From assembly GCA_963665265.2 (NCBI GenBank), contig OY762224.2, positions 1,364,001 through 1,428,000 of the forward strand: DNA of 64,000 nt, in the 5' to 3' direction. Of this stretch, positions 11,301-18,826 are shown in pieces. The number at the start of each line of letters is the position of its first letter. Position 1 is the first letter of the stretch. The translations under genes and the position numbers were made by a program. The notes beneath the pieces were generated by a model that did no database searches, had not been told where the DNA came from, and worked only from the letters and a program-made list of their open reading frames with translations. Source of the stretch: CAXXHQ01 sp963665265 (lineage in GTDB: Bacteria > Planctomycetota > Planctomycetia > Pirellulales > Thermoguttaceae).

Positions 11301-14300
11301 TTTGGGACGTGGGTATCTCGTCAGCTCCGTTGACGGCAACGGAAATACGACGGAATGCACATATGACGTTCTAGGTCGCCTGAGAATGCAGAGACAGGCC
11401 GACCCAGACGGGGGCGGGACGCTCATTTCTCCGATCACGGGCTATTCCTACGACGCCGCAGGCAATCCGCTTACGACGACGCTCGCCACGGCGGCCCTGC
11501 CCGAGACGACTCGCGTGGAGTACGACAAGATGGGCCGCAAGACGAAGGTCGTCAACGCCGACGGAACGTATCAGACATATGAATACGACGCCATCGGAAA
11601 TCTGACATATCAGACCGACGAACTTGGTCGCGTCACGCACTACTTTTATGATTCCCGCAACCGTTGCGTGACGATAATCCGCCCTGACGGCACGACGACG
11701 CGCACGGAATACACCGGAGGCGGCCGAACGGAAAGCGTAACGGACGGGAACGGAAATACGACTGAATACACGTATGACAAGCTCGGTCGTAAGAAAACCG
11801 TGACGTTATGCGACCCGGACGGAACGAGCGGTTCCTTGATCGCCGCCACGACGCAATACGTTTACGACGACGCGAACGACATCCAATACGTCGTGGACGC
11901 CATCGGCTCAAGTTATACGGACGTCGCCCATACGACTACGTACTATTTTGATAAACTCGGTCATAAGACCAAGGAAATTAAGGCCGACCCGGACGGCAGC
12001 GGTCCGCTGACTCGTCCCACGACGACTTATACTTATGATTTCAACGGCAATTTGACGACCGTCGCTGATCCGCGCGGACACGTCACGACCTACGTATATG
12101 ACGAGCATGACCGCAAAATCCAGCAAATCGAATCCGATCCCGACGAAAGCGGCCCGCTCGGCTCCTTGACGACGTCGTATTCCTACGACAACAACGGCAA
12201 CTTGCGGTATGTGGTGAATCCGAAAGGAACGACCTATACTCAAACTGCCTATACGACCGAGTATCAATACGACTCATTGAATCGCAAGGTCAAGGAAATA
12301 CTTCCCGACCCCGGCGTCTCCGGTCAATCGGCTCCGACGACGACTTATTCTTACGACAACGGCGGCAATTTGGTCTCCACGACGAATGCGCTAGGAGCCG
12401 TGACGAGCTACGCTTATGACCGCCGCAATCGGCTTGCGCAAACTACCGACGCCCTGGGCGGCGTGACGACGACCGTCTATGACGCCGTGGGGAACGCCTT
12501 GCTATCAACAGACGCCTTAGGCCGCACGACCCAATACCAATACGACGCGATGAACCGCGTCGTTCTAAAAACGCTGCCGACGCCGGACGCGACGAGCGCC
12601 GTCGCTCCGCAAACGAAATGGCGTTACGACAACAACGGCAATACGATTAGCGTTCTTGATTCGCGAGGTAGTTTTACGTGGACTGCTTACGACGCATGGA
12701 ATCGAATCGTCAAAGTTACGGACGCCCTCGGCCTCGTTGCGGGGGATTCGGCGCATACGACGGTGACGACCTATGACCAATTGGGCCGCGTTTGGAAAGT
12801 AACCGATCAACTTGGACGAACGACGATCTACGAATACGATAATCTCGGTCGGAAGACCAAACAAACGTTGCCCGATCCGGACGATTACAGCGCAGTCGTA
12901 ACGGGCGGGGCGAACGGCGCTCAAACCGCTCTCATCACCTACTACGGCTACGACTCGAACGGAAATCTCAAATACGTCACCGACGCGCTGGGCGCGGCGC
13001 CCAACGCCACGACCAGCGTGCCCGACGCCGCTCATACGACTTGGTATTTTTATGACGGGCTGAATAGGCTGACCTATACCTTCGACGCCTTGGCGGCTCT
13101 TTCGATCGCCCCCGCGAGTTTTAACGCGATAACTCCGTCCAGCACGGCCCATAGCACGTCGAAAACTTACGACGCCCTGGGCAACGTCGTTTCGACGAAA
13201 GATCAAATCGGTCGCGTAACGACTTACACTTACGACAATCTCCGCCGCAAAACGGCGGACGTCGCTCCCGAGCCGACGACCGGAGCCGGACATCCCACGA
13301 CGACCTACAGTTACGACGCCTTGGGTAATCTCCTCTTAACGACCGATCCGCTCGCCTATAAAACGTGGAACGTCTATGACGCATTGGGCCGCAAAGTCCG
13401 AACTGTCGATTCCTTAGGCAACGGCCCGAACGATCTTCGCCGCGCCACGACGACATCCTACGATGCCGTCGGAAACGTCTTGGGCTATACTGACGCCAGC
13501 GGCAACACGACGACCTACGCATATGACGGGCTTAATCGTCAAGTTCGAGAAACCGATCCGCTTGGAAACGTCACGTCATACAAATACGATCTCAACGGCA
13601 ATCTCGTTCAGAAGATCGACCGTAACGGTCTGGTGACGAAATCCATATACGACGCGCTCAATCGAAAGACCGAGGAGGATTCCGTTTCCGGCACGACGGT
13701 TTCCCTGCTATCGAAAACGACCTACGACGCCGCAGGACAGGTTATAACCGTCGTCGATACGGGAGCGACTTACCATTACTTCTATGATCGAGCCGGTCGG
13801 CTCAAGCATACTCGCGTGGCTCCTAGCGACGTTTCCCAAACCGTCACGCCCATCTCCGCCACGCTCATCCCAGCAGCCGATAATCTTTGGGATTGGAACG
13901 GCGACGGCTTAAAGGAAGCGTACACGGTTTATTTCCCGGTTTACTACGTCGGGGAGCAAGTGCATATTGAATTGCAATCTTCGGCGTTCCAACCCGCTCT
14001 GATTATTGCAAGACCTGACGGGAGCGACAAACATCTCTACAAAGGAACAATGGGAAGCTCGCCCCTCACCGTCGATTTCACGGCTACGATGGACGGCGAA
14101 TGGCTCATCTTCGTCACTTCGCCGACTGCTGGCGTAAGCGGAGCGTACTCGTTAATTACGCGAAGCGACTCGCCGATTCACGCCGCTTTGACCGTGTTGG
14201 ACTACGCTTACGACGCTAACGGCAACATGACGTCGGCCTCCGACAACATGGGCGGTCAAAACACGTACCAATACGACGCCGCGAACCGCCTCACGCAGGA

Positions 14301-16344
14301 AACGCAATCAGACTTTACTGCGGTGGCGGCGAACAAAAAAGTCACTACGAAGACGGCAGCCTTCACCTACTACGACGACGGCCAACTGAATACGATCACG
14401 CGAACAGTGGGCGATACGCCGACGACCGTCGCCACGACGTACTACCAGACTTCGACCGGCGCCAGCGGTTACGACGGCATGGGCCGCCTGACCGACATGA
14501 GGAACGCTTACGGCTCCGTGACGTTGAGTTACGCTTGGACCTACGACGCCGACAGCCGCGTTCAGACCATGACTTCGCCGGACGAAACGAGCGGCGCAAC
14601 GGTGGTTTACGACGCGATCGACGAGGTAAAGGGGGTTGATTACGTCAATCAGACTGACGAAACCTACTCCTACGACTCGACGGGCAACCGCATAACCTCC
14701 GGCTCAACTGTTTCCAAGACAGGGGCGGCGAACCGCGTTCTTTCGGACGGAACCTATACGTATGAGTACGACAAGGAAGGGAATCGCACGAAGCAGACGA
14801 AGATTTCCGACGGGACATGGATTGAATACCAGTGGGATTATCACAACCGACTGACGCTGGTAACATATAAGAGCAGTACCGGCACGGCGACGAAAATCGT
14901 CTCCTATACGTATGACTCGCAAGGCCGGTTGATTCGACGCGGCTACGACAGCGACGGAGCCGGTTCCACGGCCATGACTTATACCTACAGTACGTACCAG
15001 GGCGACGAGCTATACGCCGAATACAGCGGCACGTCGATCATTCCGGTCCGGCGGTACTTCAACGCCGTTGATAAGGTTTTGGCGACCGACGATTGCTCCC
15101 GCACGACGAGCGCTTCGGGCGTCGTACAGTGGGGACTCGACGACAATGAAGGAACCATCCGCGACGTGGTGAGCGGTCCCAGCACGCTGGTCTCGCACCG
15201 CAAATACGACGCCTACGGCAAACTAGTCAGCGGCGCGGTTGACGCAGCCTTCTCGTTCGGCTACGACGGCATGCGTTACGACTCGGCCACGGAGATGTAC
15301 TCCACGCCCAATCGTTGGTACGATCCGAAAGTCGGACGCTGGACCAGCGAAGACCCCTCTCGCTTCGGCGGCGGCGATTGGAACTTGAGCCGTTACTGCG
15401 GCAACAATACGATCAACACGAGGGACATGAGCGGACTTTGCTCGCAAAACGTCTTCAACAGTGGACTGTCGATCGGCAAAACCTACTACACCGGAGCCGA
15501 TTACCTCAGTTCGACGAAGAATGCGTTCTCCGATAGCGCGCTTGCAATGGCTGGGTACAAGACGACGAACGGCGGAGGCAGTTCTTCGTTATCAAACGGC
15601 TTAGCGCTCAATACGCGAATGAACGCAAAGGAGGCGATCGAAAACACATGGACATATCAAGACCTCAAAGCCGGAACGAACGAATTGCAGAGCAATCCGT
15701 GGAATGCAATTAACCCGTTGTCGAAGGGAAATATCCTTCACTTGACGACGGTAGGCATGATCGGGGGAACGCTTGAAATGGTTCCTACGGGAATAAGCGC
15801 GGGTTACAGCGACGCCCGGTATCAGCTAGCAAACACGGCCAGTACGAGTAGCAGTTCGCTCATTGCCGGGGCCGCGAGCGTTGGATACGGAATGACCTAT
15901 CCGATGGAAGTTACGTCGCAACTGGCCAACGGCTACGCGGGCGGCGAAATGGCGGGTTTGGCTTTGTCGCCGGTTAAGAATGCGGCGTTGAGTGCTAAGG
16001 CATGGTACTATACGGGCGCGGAAAATGATGCCGCCTGGCAAGCGTTGTCGCTGAAAGACAAAGTGTATTATGAGATCGGACAAAAGACACTAAAAGACAT
16101 AACACCTTATGCTGATTTGAGTGCCGTAGAACGTGGCCGACAGATAGTTCAGGATCAAGGATGGTTCACCGCATTAAAACCGCAAGGTGCCGGATGGCAG
16201 TTGGGTGTCGGTGAAACCTTTAGCACAGGACCGACACCTGCCTTTAGATATGTGGTCCCTCGCGCAGCAGGTGCTGCGGCCGCTGGTGGCGCCACATACT
16301 ATCTATTAAACCAGCTTCAAAGCGGAGAAACGAAAAAGCCATGA
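5374..16344 (+). CDS. giant LEPR-type RHS-repeat polymorphic toxin with transglutaminase-like domain
   Basis: 3656 residues from a GTG start preceded by CGGGAG. Near residue 35 is FESLESRQMLS, the planctomycete LEPR-XLL export motif, in place of an ordinary signal peptide. Domains in order: PKD-like modules (about 130-180 and 270-345, each with a WGDG motif); a Thr/Asp-rich linker; leucine-rich repeats (about 410-560); a transglutaminase-like domain (about 590-780) with Cys in DWDVCSLL (about 640), His in FDHTWIE and Asp in LFDPSRK; a laminin-G-like stretch (about 1270-1450); a DUF6531-type RHS entry region (about 1520-1620); about 1600 residues of RHS/YD repeats (YDxxGN, TxYxYD); the RHS core with GRWTSEDPSRF (about 3310-3330); and a variable C-terminal domain of about 300 residues. 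RHS shells encapsulate and release a C-terminal toxin. The next two genes overlap by 4 bases each and the last resembles Imm27, which supports a toxin-immunity module. The toxin activity is not recognisable. The tail is visibly more AT-rich than the shell. Confidence 0.85.
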   Translation: MEKSSFWSGWTRKARENRQKKTQRTTFGRRNLQFESLESRQMLSISPFLQNILDQKTPNPHPTGDVATDGSQSITLTGYTQGDLFYNPGFAEVTEFNNDLQAIYDGVTADTTERPEYWGEVSSDVSNEYKLHFNDNGMLVTQWAINWGDGTAVEKVSDQPWAVHNYVGVTGSITISVVAYSAIGQFSYSVDANGDPIYSVAKDSNALSVNNSTLNSTLDSALDVNDVPSEITTPRPGLQLVLHDVAPSLCVIGDQTTSAGECLSLSEIGTFSHPNVSGNFTYSIDWGDGSCDSGTATATLGDDATLHGSFGGEHCYSFGGNFYATATISDPDGQTDSRTFLVTVNDVGTAYVVDTPADTTTDATTDTTPTNTTTDTTSTSTTINATTEDTTVTVGVIPNDLTLATASGVMPTDAVVLAAIRQALGLAADAAVTGNDMAKLTTLTLDSSKVYSLDGLDNAVNLVSLTLTPSDYSDPGHLSGANPLSPLSGLTKLTTLTLQRCGLTDAMLSTVSGFTALTTLDVRYNNLVVVPASIAALSQLSSIMVYGNPLTDNPRAGLAALAGKMITVDLAPDHPEKALTNIDPANPAATYHEIAAAFYNLPLEIYEYVLNTIDFQAYQGTMKGGLAVLETGAGNDWDVCSLLAGIFQQAGVTSTINYASAQVKENISDAENLLGVKTAKASYYVLASAGLNPHFFNLQNQDITSSLQLLDSSAVYVTFDHTWIETNLAVPGSGTQTILFDPSRKLHDYQDGLGDLLASTAVPFNLDGTGGYLSQTGSSETPSEFYERKVREYLASSDHSELNCYTIADVAYDGAIRQHAITSVPITLESQGYVTSTKTTSTAIPAAQVKGMWVSVAIPQGTNRVTGSNYSSGQTTLIASSAVFQNNMKNTPIVLTLPDGTDATFIIKSVTNSTTVVVDGDARFTSLPFAVTAVTSAVSGIASAYSTADVALRQITIGYTGASTSLTPHIYIDGQESFYLNGVNTGASSLYTTTTPLTVASGAAVKIILRYDPGTSGNQTRAYTQVYTRNAGKYQAVGMDAHQTSDQELADLRKKLNDAEITKANGGTPTDDALLGSLLNLVLANYFQQIEKNEATVCGLTAAVQDYNHVGSGLATCDTTLQTSPNFDLQFPYLPQSLGIDMPSIYQGTLSITASAANSVARDTLLGYDASYMEGAVIEELTNIPSVSTTKSLQLAKTTGGNSVITINHDNAAQIVPGNSSSILANLDSAIQTAIKNYAQGRQNFASFVEVDPNNRLAASGDSYNTLTYSGLTKNEDAYFYTNANDGNFSGSFQHWVDVKCTSAADGSCVNLWELSNLLDDAQGIHAVGGDYLAVRFIQVGTQLKLQLVEEHGGTTVTQEANVSAGTQYYLRIVRDETIPGATGTGTLTLQIYTNSARTGTPLATLSISPQAQVDFKYLLAASSYSASSTAAQSGVVSNLDVGNFQVLVPTQNTNVGNDTSNQWKGVGYTLTNYDGYVTSFLIHGGINGVIEAPHGGFAVGTPTFPQIAFPTFTQLYGSDPINTANGEVMHNETDVSIPNLGVPLTFARSYHSFNTQQTWADRGMGAGWSFTFSDKLEFSGGNVTWFTDSGVRLLFAAKSGGGWTTPAGTFGSLTQSGTDYLWTDTTGKTVRFDSTGKLTAMLDRYNCGVSVSYNGTQINQVQRVLNNAVATGTDASSLTFTYVGTHITSVSDSTGRTWRYDYDSAGRLVAATAPVDSTTAVSQSRYEYFVDTARLGLLKSVTDANGNKTQYAYYANRRGLSVTNAEGNVHSQSYNLYRYQTEFVDERGVATYYSYNKADGNLLQQLNADQTTEEYTWTSGQKTSDKDAYGQTETYEYDARGNMTKLTDRLGHVTDYTYSTTYNNLLTVKRNADNAVTTYTYSSDGSAANDDGLSLWKVQDAIGDSTHYTLYTYNWGASNRGQVLTMTTPKGTATSDVNDYKTVYSYNAAGQTLSRTTRYGSGTGQSILESFSYDSLGRGYLVSSVDGNGNTTECTYDVLGRLRMQRQADPDGGGTLISPITGYSYDAAGNPLTTTLATAALPETTRVEYDKMGRKTKVVNADGTYQTYEYDAIGNLTYQTDELGRVTHYFYDSRNRCVTIIRPDGTTTRTEYTGGGRTESVTDGNGNTTEYTYDKLGRKKTVTLCDPDGTSGSLIAATTQYVYDDANDIQYVVDAIGSSYTDVAHTTTYYFDKLGHKTKEIKADPDGSGPLTRPTTTYTYDFNGNLTTVADPRGHVTTYVYDEHDRKIQQIESDPDESGPLGSLTTSYSYDNNGNLRYVVNPKGTTYTQTAYTTEYQYDSLNRKVKEILPDPGVSGQSAPTTTYSYDNGGNLVSTTNALGAVTSYAYDRRNRLAQTTDALGGVTTTVYDAVGNALLSTDALGRTTQYQYDAMNRVVLKTLPTPDATSAVAPQTKWRYDNNGNTISVLDSRGSFTWTAYDAWNRIVKVTDALGLVAGDSAHTTVTTYDQLGRVWKVTDQLGRTTIYEYDNLGRKTKQTLPDPDDYSAVVTGGANGAQTALITYYGYDSNGNLKYVTDALGAAPNATTSVPDAAHTTWYFYDGLNRLTYTFDALAALSIAPASFNAITPSSTAHSTSKTYDALGNVVSTKDQIGRVTTYTYDNLRRKTADVAPEPTTGAGHPTTTYSYDALGNLLLTTDPLAYKTWNVYDALGRKVRTVDSLGNGPNDLRRATTTSYDAVGNVLGYTDASGNTTTYAYDGLNRQVRETDPLGNVTSYKYDLNGNLVQKIDRNGLVTKSIYDALNRKTEEDSVSGTTVSLLSKTTYDAAGQVITVVDTGATYHYFYDRAGRLKHTRVAPSDVSQTVTPISATLIPAADNLWDWNGDGLKEAYTVYFPVYYVGEQVHIELQSSAFQPALIIARPDGSDKHLYKGTMGSSPLTVDFTATMDGEWLIFVTSPTAGVSGAYSLITRSDSPIHAALTVLDYAYDANGNMTSASDNMGGQNTYQYDAANRLTQETQSDFTAVAANKKVTTKTAAFTYYDDGQLNTITRTVGDTPTTVATTYYQTSTGASGYDGMGRLTDMRNAYGSVTLSYAWTYDADSRVQTMTSPDETSGATVVYDAIDEVKGVDYVNQTDETYSYDSTGNRITSGSTVSKTGAANRVLSDGTYTYEYDKEGNRTKQTKISDGTWIEYQWDYHNRLTLVTYKSSTGTATKIVSYTYDSQGRLIRRGYDSDGAGSTAMTYTYSTYQGDELYAEYSGTSIIPVRRYFNAVDKVLATDDCSRTTSASGVVQWGLDDNEGTIRDVVSGPSTLVSHRKYDAYGKLVSGAVDAAFSFGYDGMRYDSATEMYSTPNRWYDPKVGRWTSEDPSRFGGGDWNLSRYCGNNTINTRDMSGLCSQNVFNSGLSIGKTYYTGADYLSSTKNAFSDSALAMAGYKTTNGGGSSSLSNGLALNTRMNAKEAIENTWTYQDLKAGTNELQSNPWNAINPLSKGNILHLTTVGMIGGTLEMVPTGISAGYSDARYQLANTASTSSSSLIAGAASVGYGMTYPMEVTSQLANGYAGGEMAGLALSPVKNAALSAKAWYYTGAENDAAWQALSLKDKVYYEIGQKTLKDITPYADLSAVERGRQIVQDQGWFTALKPQGAGWQLGVGETFSTGPTPAFRYVVPRAAGAAAAGGATYYLLNQLQSGETKKP

Positions 16345-16733
16345 CCATTATCGAACTATTTTTCGTGGCTTTATATTTAGGCGTCGGGTTTTTATTCGGA
16401 AACTACGGCTTTCATCAATACGGATGGTTAGGGGCAATCACCGGATTTGGAATCGGAGCATTTGGCGTAATTCTCATCGTCAAAGGAATAGCACGTATTG
16501 AATCGATTTTCTATCGGCCGCTTCCTGTTTGCCGCAATAATGTGTGCCAAGGAAACGACTATAAGTACGTTCATAATCAGCAAGGCATCGTTGTATGCCG
16601 ATGTAAATGCGGAAGTGACTATATCTTAAACGGACGGAGGTTCGGCGAGATTACGCCAGAGGGCGCGTTTCACCCTTATATGAAACGCGCGATGTTTGGA
16701 AAATGGATTCCTGATTCGGAATCGGAAGAATGA
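16341..16733 (+). CDS. small membrane protein with Cys-rich tail, in RHS toxin operon
   Basis: 130 residues. The N-terminal half holds two hydrophobic helices (about 5-22 and 28-50), probably spanning the inner membrane. The C-terminal half is soluble with Cys pairs (CRNNVC, then CRCKCG) that could bind a metal. Its ATG overlaps the stop of the RHS gene (ATGA) and its stop overlaps the next gene, so it is translationally coupled to both. Base composition matches the AT-rich toxin tail rather than the RHS shell, so it was probably exchanged with the toxin tip. It may be a second immunity protein or a delivery or anchoring partner. I do not recognise the family. Confidence 0.65.
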   Translation: MTIIELFFVALYLGVGFLFGNYGFHQYGWLGAITGFGIGAFGVILIVKGIARIESIFYRPLPVCRNNVCQGNDYKYVHNQQGIVVCRCKCGSDYILNGRRFGEITPEGAFHPYMKRAMFGKWIPDSESEE

Positions 16734-17017
16734 ATAAACAAATAAATCCAAGTGAGCAAAAACTAGAGGGCCAGTGGGTAAAAGCTGGCACAAAAGTAGT
16801 TGCTGATGAAACCGCCCAGCGAATAGAGGAGTTAATATCGACAAGCTTGACGAAAATCGCAATATCCGAAGATGGATGGGAAGTCCTTTATGCCGATGAG
16901 CAAGATGGTCGAAAATGGGAGCTAACATATCCGCATAAGGAATGGCATGGCGGCGGACCTCCGATGTTGACATGTGTATCAGAGGATTATTCCAAGGAAA
17001 AATATAGAATTGGTTAG
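16730..17017 (+). CDS. Imm27-type immunity protein
   Basis: 95 residues with the pattern I associate with immunity protein 27: an early LEGQWVK followed by VVADETAQRIEELI, then GWEVLYADEQDGRKWELTY and the HGGGPPMLTCVSED block. Imm27 proteins accompany polymorphic toxins including RHS proteins and neutralise the cognate C-terminal toxin in the cytoplasm. It overlaps the preceding gene by 4 bases and ends the operon. A 29-nt sequence directly after its stop recurs after the stop of the PEP-CTERM gene ending at 18443. Confidence 0.7.
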   Translation: MNKQINPSEQKLEGQWVKAGTKVVADETAQRIEELISTSLTKIAISEDGWEVLYADEQDGRKWELTYPHKEWHGGGPPMLTCVSEDYSKEKYRIG

Positions 17018-17378
17018 CCGCTGCCCCGGTCCGGGCGATTCGTCGGTGCATTGTGCCGCCTAAGCGTTTTGAATAAATCCGGGCCGCTTGTTGCTGGGCG
17101 GCCCGGATCGATTCCTTCGCTCGACCTTCTTGGCAAGAGAGGCTACGAGCAAAGGGGTCGCAAGGACTTTGCTGCATGTTCTTCGCCGTTAAATCAGATA
17201 TGGCCACAGCCCGCTTGAGAACGAAACGAGCGTAAAAAACCCACCCCAATGATTTTCACTACTATTGGGTGTTGAATTCATCACCGTTTCTGGTAGACTG
17301 ATGAGGGGTGGGCTTTGTGCGGGACCGTTCGGCTCTTGAACCAATTAATATTTTGGCTCTATTTCTCGGGGAAGTGAA
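17018..17378. other. intergenic region with terminator hairpin and repeat
   Basis: Contains the first copy of a 29-nt repeat (17018-17046) and a perfect 11-bp hairpin (17077-17087 with 17098-17108) suited to end the RHS operon, although no T-tract follows. Further on, CCCACCCC near 17240 can pair with GGGGTGGG near 17305 around an AT-rich loop. No gene is seen. Confidence 0.45.
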
Positions 17379-18443
17379 ATGCCTGACTTTCGATATCGCT
17401 CTGTCCGCGCAGTTGTCGCTTTTGCTTTAGCCGCATCGCTCTGCGTTTTCAATCATGCCGCATTCGCGGACACCAGCAACGGCAGCCTCGTTCTAGGCTC
17501 ATGCTTCTCCGGCACGGGGACGGTCTACTCCGACGCCACGATCAGCGCCAACATCACCCGTTGGGATATTGGTCGCACGGACGGCTCTTACATTAACGGT
17601 AACGGCCATACGATGACGAAGACCGGCACCGGCCGACTCTTCATCATCAATGTCGGCGACACCAATCTTGGCAACGTCGTCGTCGATAAGGGCGACCTCT
17701 CCATCCAAGGCAACGTCGTCACAACCGGCGCATATTGCGACGTTACCGTCAATGCCGACGGCTTGTTCTCCTACTGGGGAGCTGGCTCGGCCATCCGTAG
17801 CAACGTCATTCTAAGCGGTGGTAGCGTCGGTTGCGATGACACACAAGCCGGTATTGCTGACGCAGGCAACGGAACCTACACCGGCAACATCAGCGTCGTT
17901 GGCTCCGGGGGGGCCGCGTTTAACTTTGGCGGCGGAACGCTGCGATTAACCGCTGCTTCGACCATTGCGATTCCCGTAACTCTGACCGGCACGGACTGCG
18001 CCGCCATCGTCGATACAAACGGCTTCAACGTGACTCTTTCCGGGGACGGCGGACTCACAAAACTCGGCTCCGGCGTTCTCACATTGACGGGAACCGAAAC
18101 GTTCACCGGCGGCGTCAACATCAAGGCGGGAACGCTCGTCCTAACCTCGACCGAAACGAACGTGGCAACCCTGGACGTTGAAACGTCCTCCGGCGCAATG
18201 CTCTCCATCGCCAACGGCTCGCACACGATCGATTCAGTCACCGACAGCGGCCCGACCGTCCCCTTAAACGGCGATGCCGTCATCGTTGTCGGAACGCTTG
18301 TGGCCGACTCGCTCGTACTTGGCGGCGCTACCGCAGAAGTGACGACCACGCCCGATTCTATCGCAGCCCCCGAGCCTTCCACGCTCGTCGCCTTGCTTGT
18401 AGTCACCGGATTCGCCGCGCTGCGTTTCCGCCGCAAACGCTAA
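17379..18443 (+). CDS. small beta-strand repeat PEP-CTERM protein
   Basis: 354 residues. Signal peptide of about 30 residues ending AAFA; Gly/Thr/Asn-rich body with TKxGTGRLFI, LTKLGSGVLTLTG and GTLVLTS repeats typical of autotransporter-associated beta-strand proteins; PEP-CTERM tail with APEPS, a hydrophobic stretch and RFRRKR. It is a shorter relative of the gene at 647. The ATG follows GGGGAAGTGAA, an acceptable ribosome site. It is monocistronic and probably a cell-surface protein. Confidence 0.8.
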   Translation: MPDFRYRSVRAVVAFALAASLCVFNHAAFADTSNGSLVLGSCFSGTGTVYSDATISANITRWDIGRTDGSYINGNGHTMTKTGTGRLFIINVGDTNLGNVVVDKGDLSIQGNVVTTGAYCDVTVNADGLFSYWGAGSAIRSNVILSGGSVGCDDTQAGIADAGNGTYTGNISVVGSGGAAFNFGGGTLRLTAASTIAIPVTLTGTDCAAIVDTNGFNVTLSGDGGLTKLGSGVLTLTGTETFTGGVNIKAGTLVLTSTETNVATLDVETSSGAMLSIANGSHTIDSVTDSGPTVPLNGDAVIVVGTLVADSLVLGGATAEVTTTPDSIAAPEPSTLVALLVVTGFAALRFRRKR

Positions 18444-18826
18444 TCCGCTGTCCTGGTCCGGGCGATACGTCGGGCCGTTGATCCTCACTGGTTCGAGCGA
18501 TTCTTCGGTAAAAAAACGCATTGATCTTTAACAAACTACTCCTCCGGCTTGACCGCCATCAAGGCGGGGCAGGCCAACCCGGTGTGACAATTTTCGGCGA
18601 ACCGTAAATTTGGCAGTTGTCCCTCAGTGTGACGAAAATAAATGCTTCGGGGTCGTTCTTCCGTTGTTTAATCTGAAAAAACCGCAAAACCCTCATTACA
18701 TTGACGGCAAGGCGTCTTTTGCGGATAATAGACACCTGCGGCGGGGGCTTCTTTTTTGGGGCCGCCAAAAGGCGCGATTGATCCAATAGCGCGACAAGAG
18801 ATAATTCAAATCTGGGGAGGTGCCTC
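18444..18826. other. intergenic region with second 29-nt repeat copy
   Basis: The repeat copy at 18445-18473 starts immediately after the stop codon, as in the first copy at 17018. A hairpin-prone CGGCGGGGGC region lies near 18740. The ribosome site GGGGAGG (18814-18820) precedes the next gene. No gene is seen. Confidence 0.4.

Noticed and set aside
12565..13293. 242-codon minus-strand frame in the RHS repeats
   Set aside because: Antisense of YD repeats; repeat periodicity explains the open frame.
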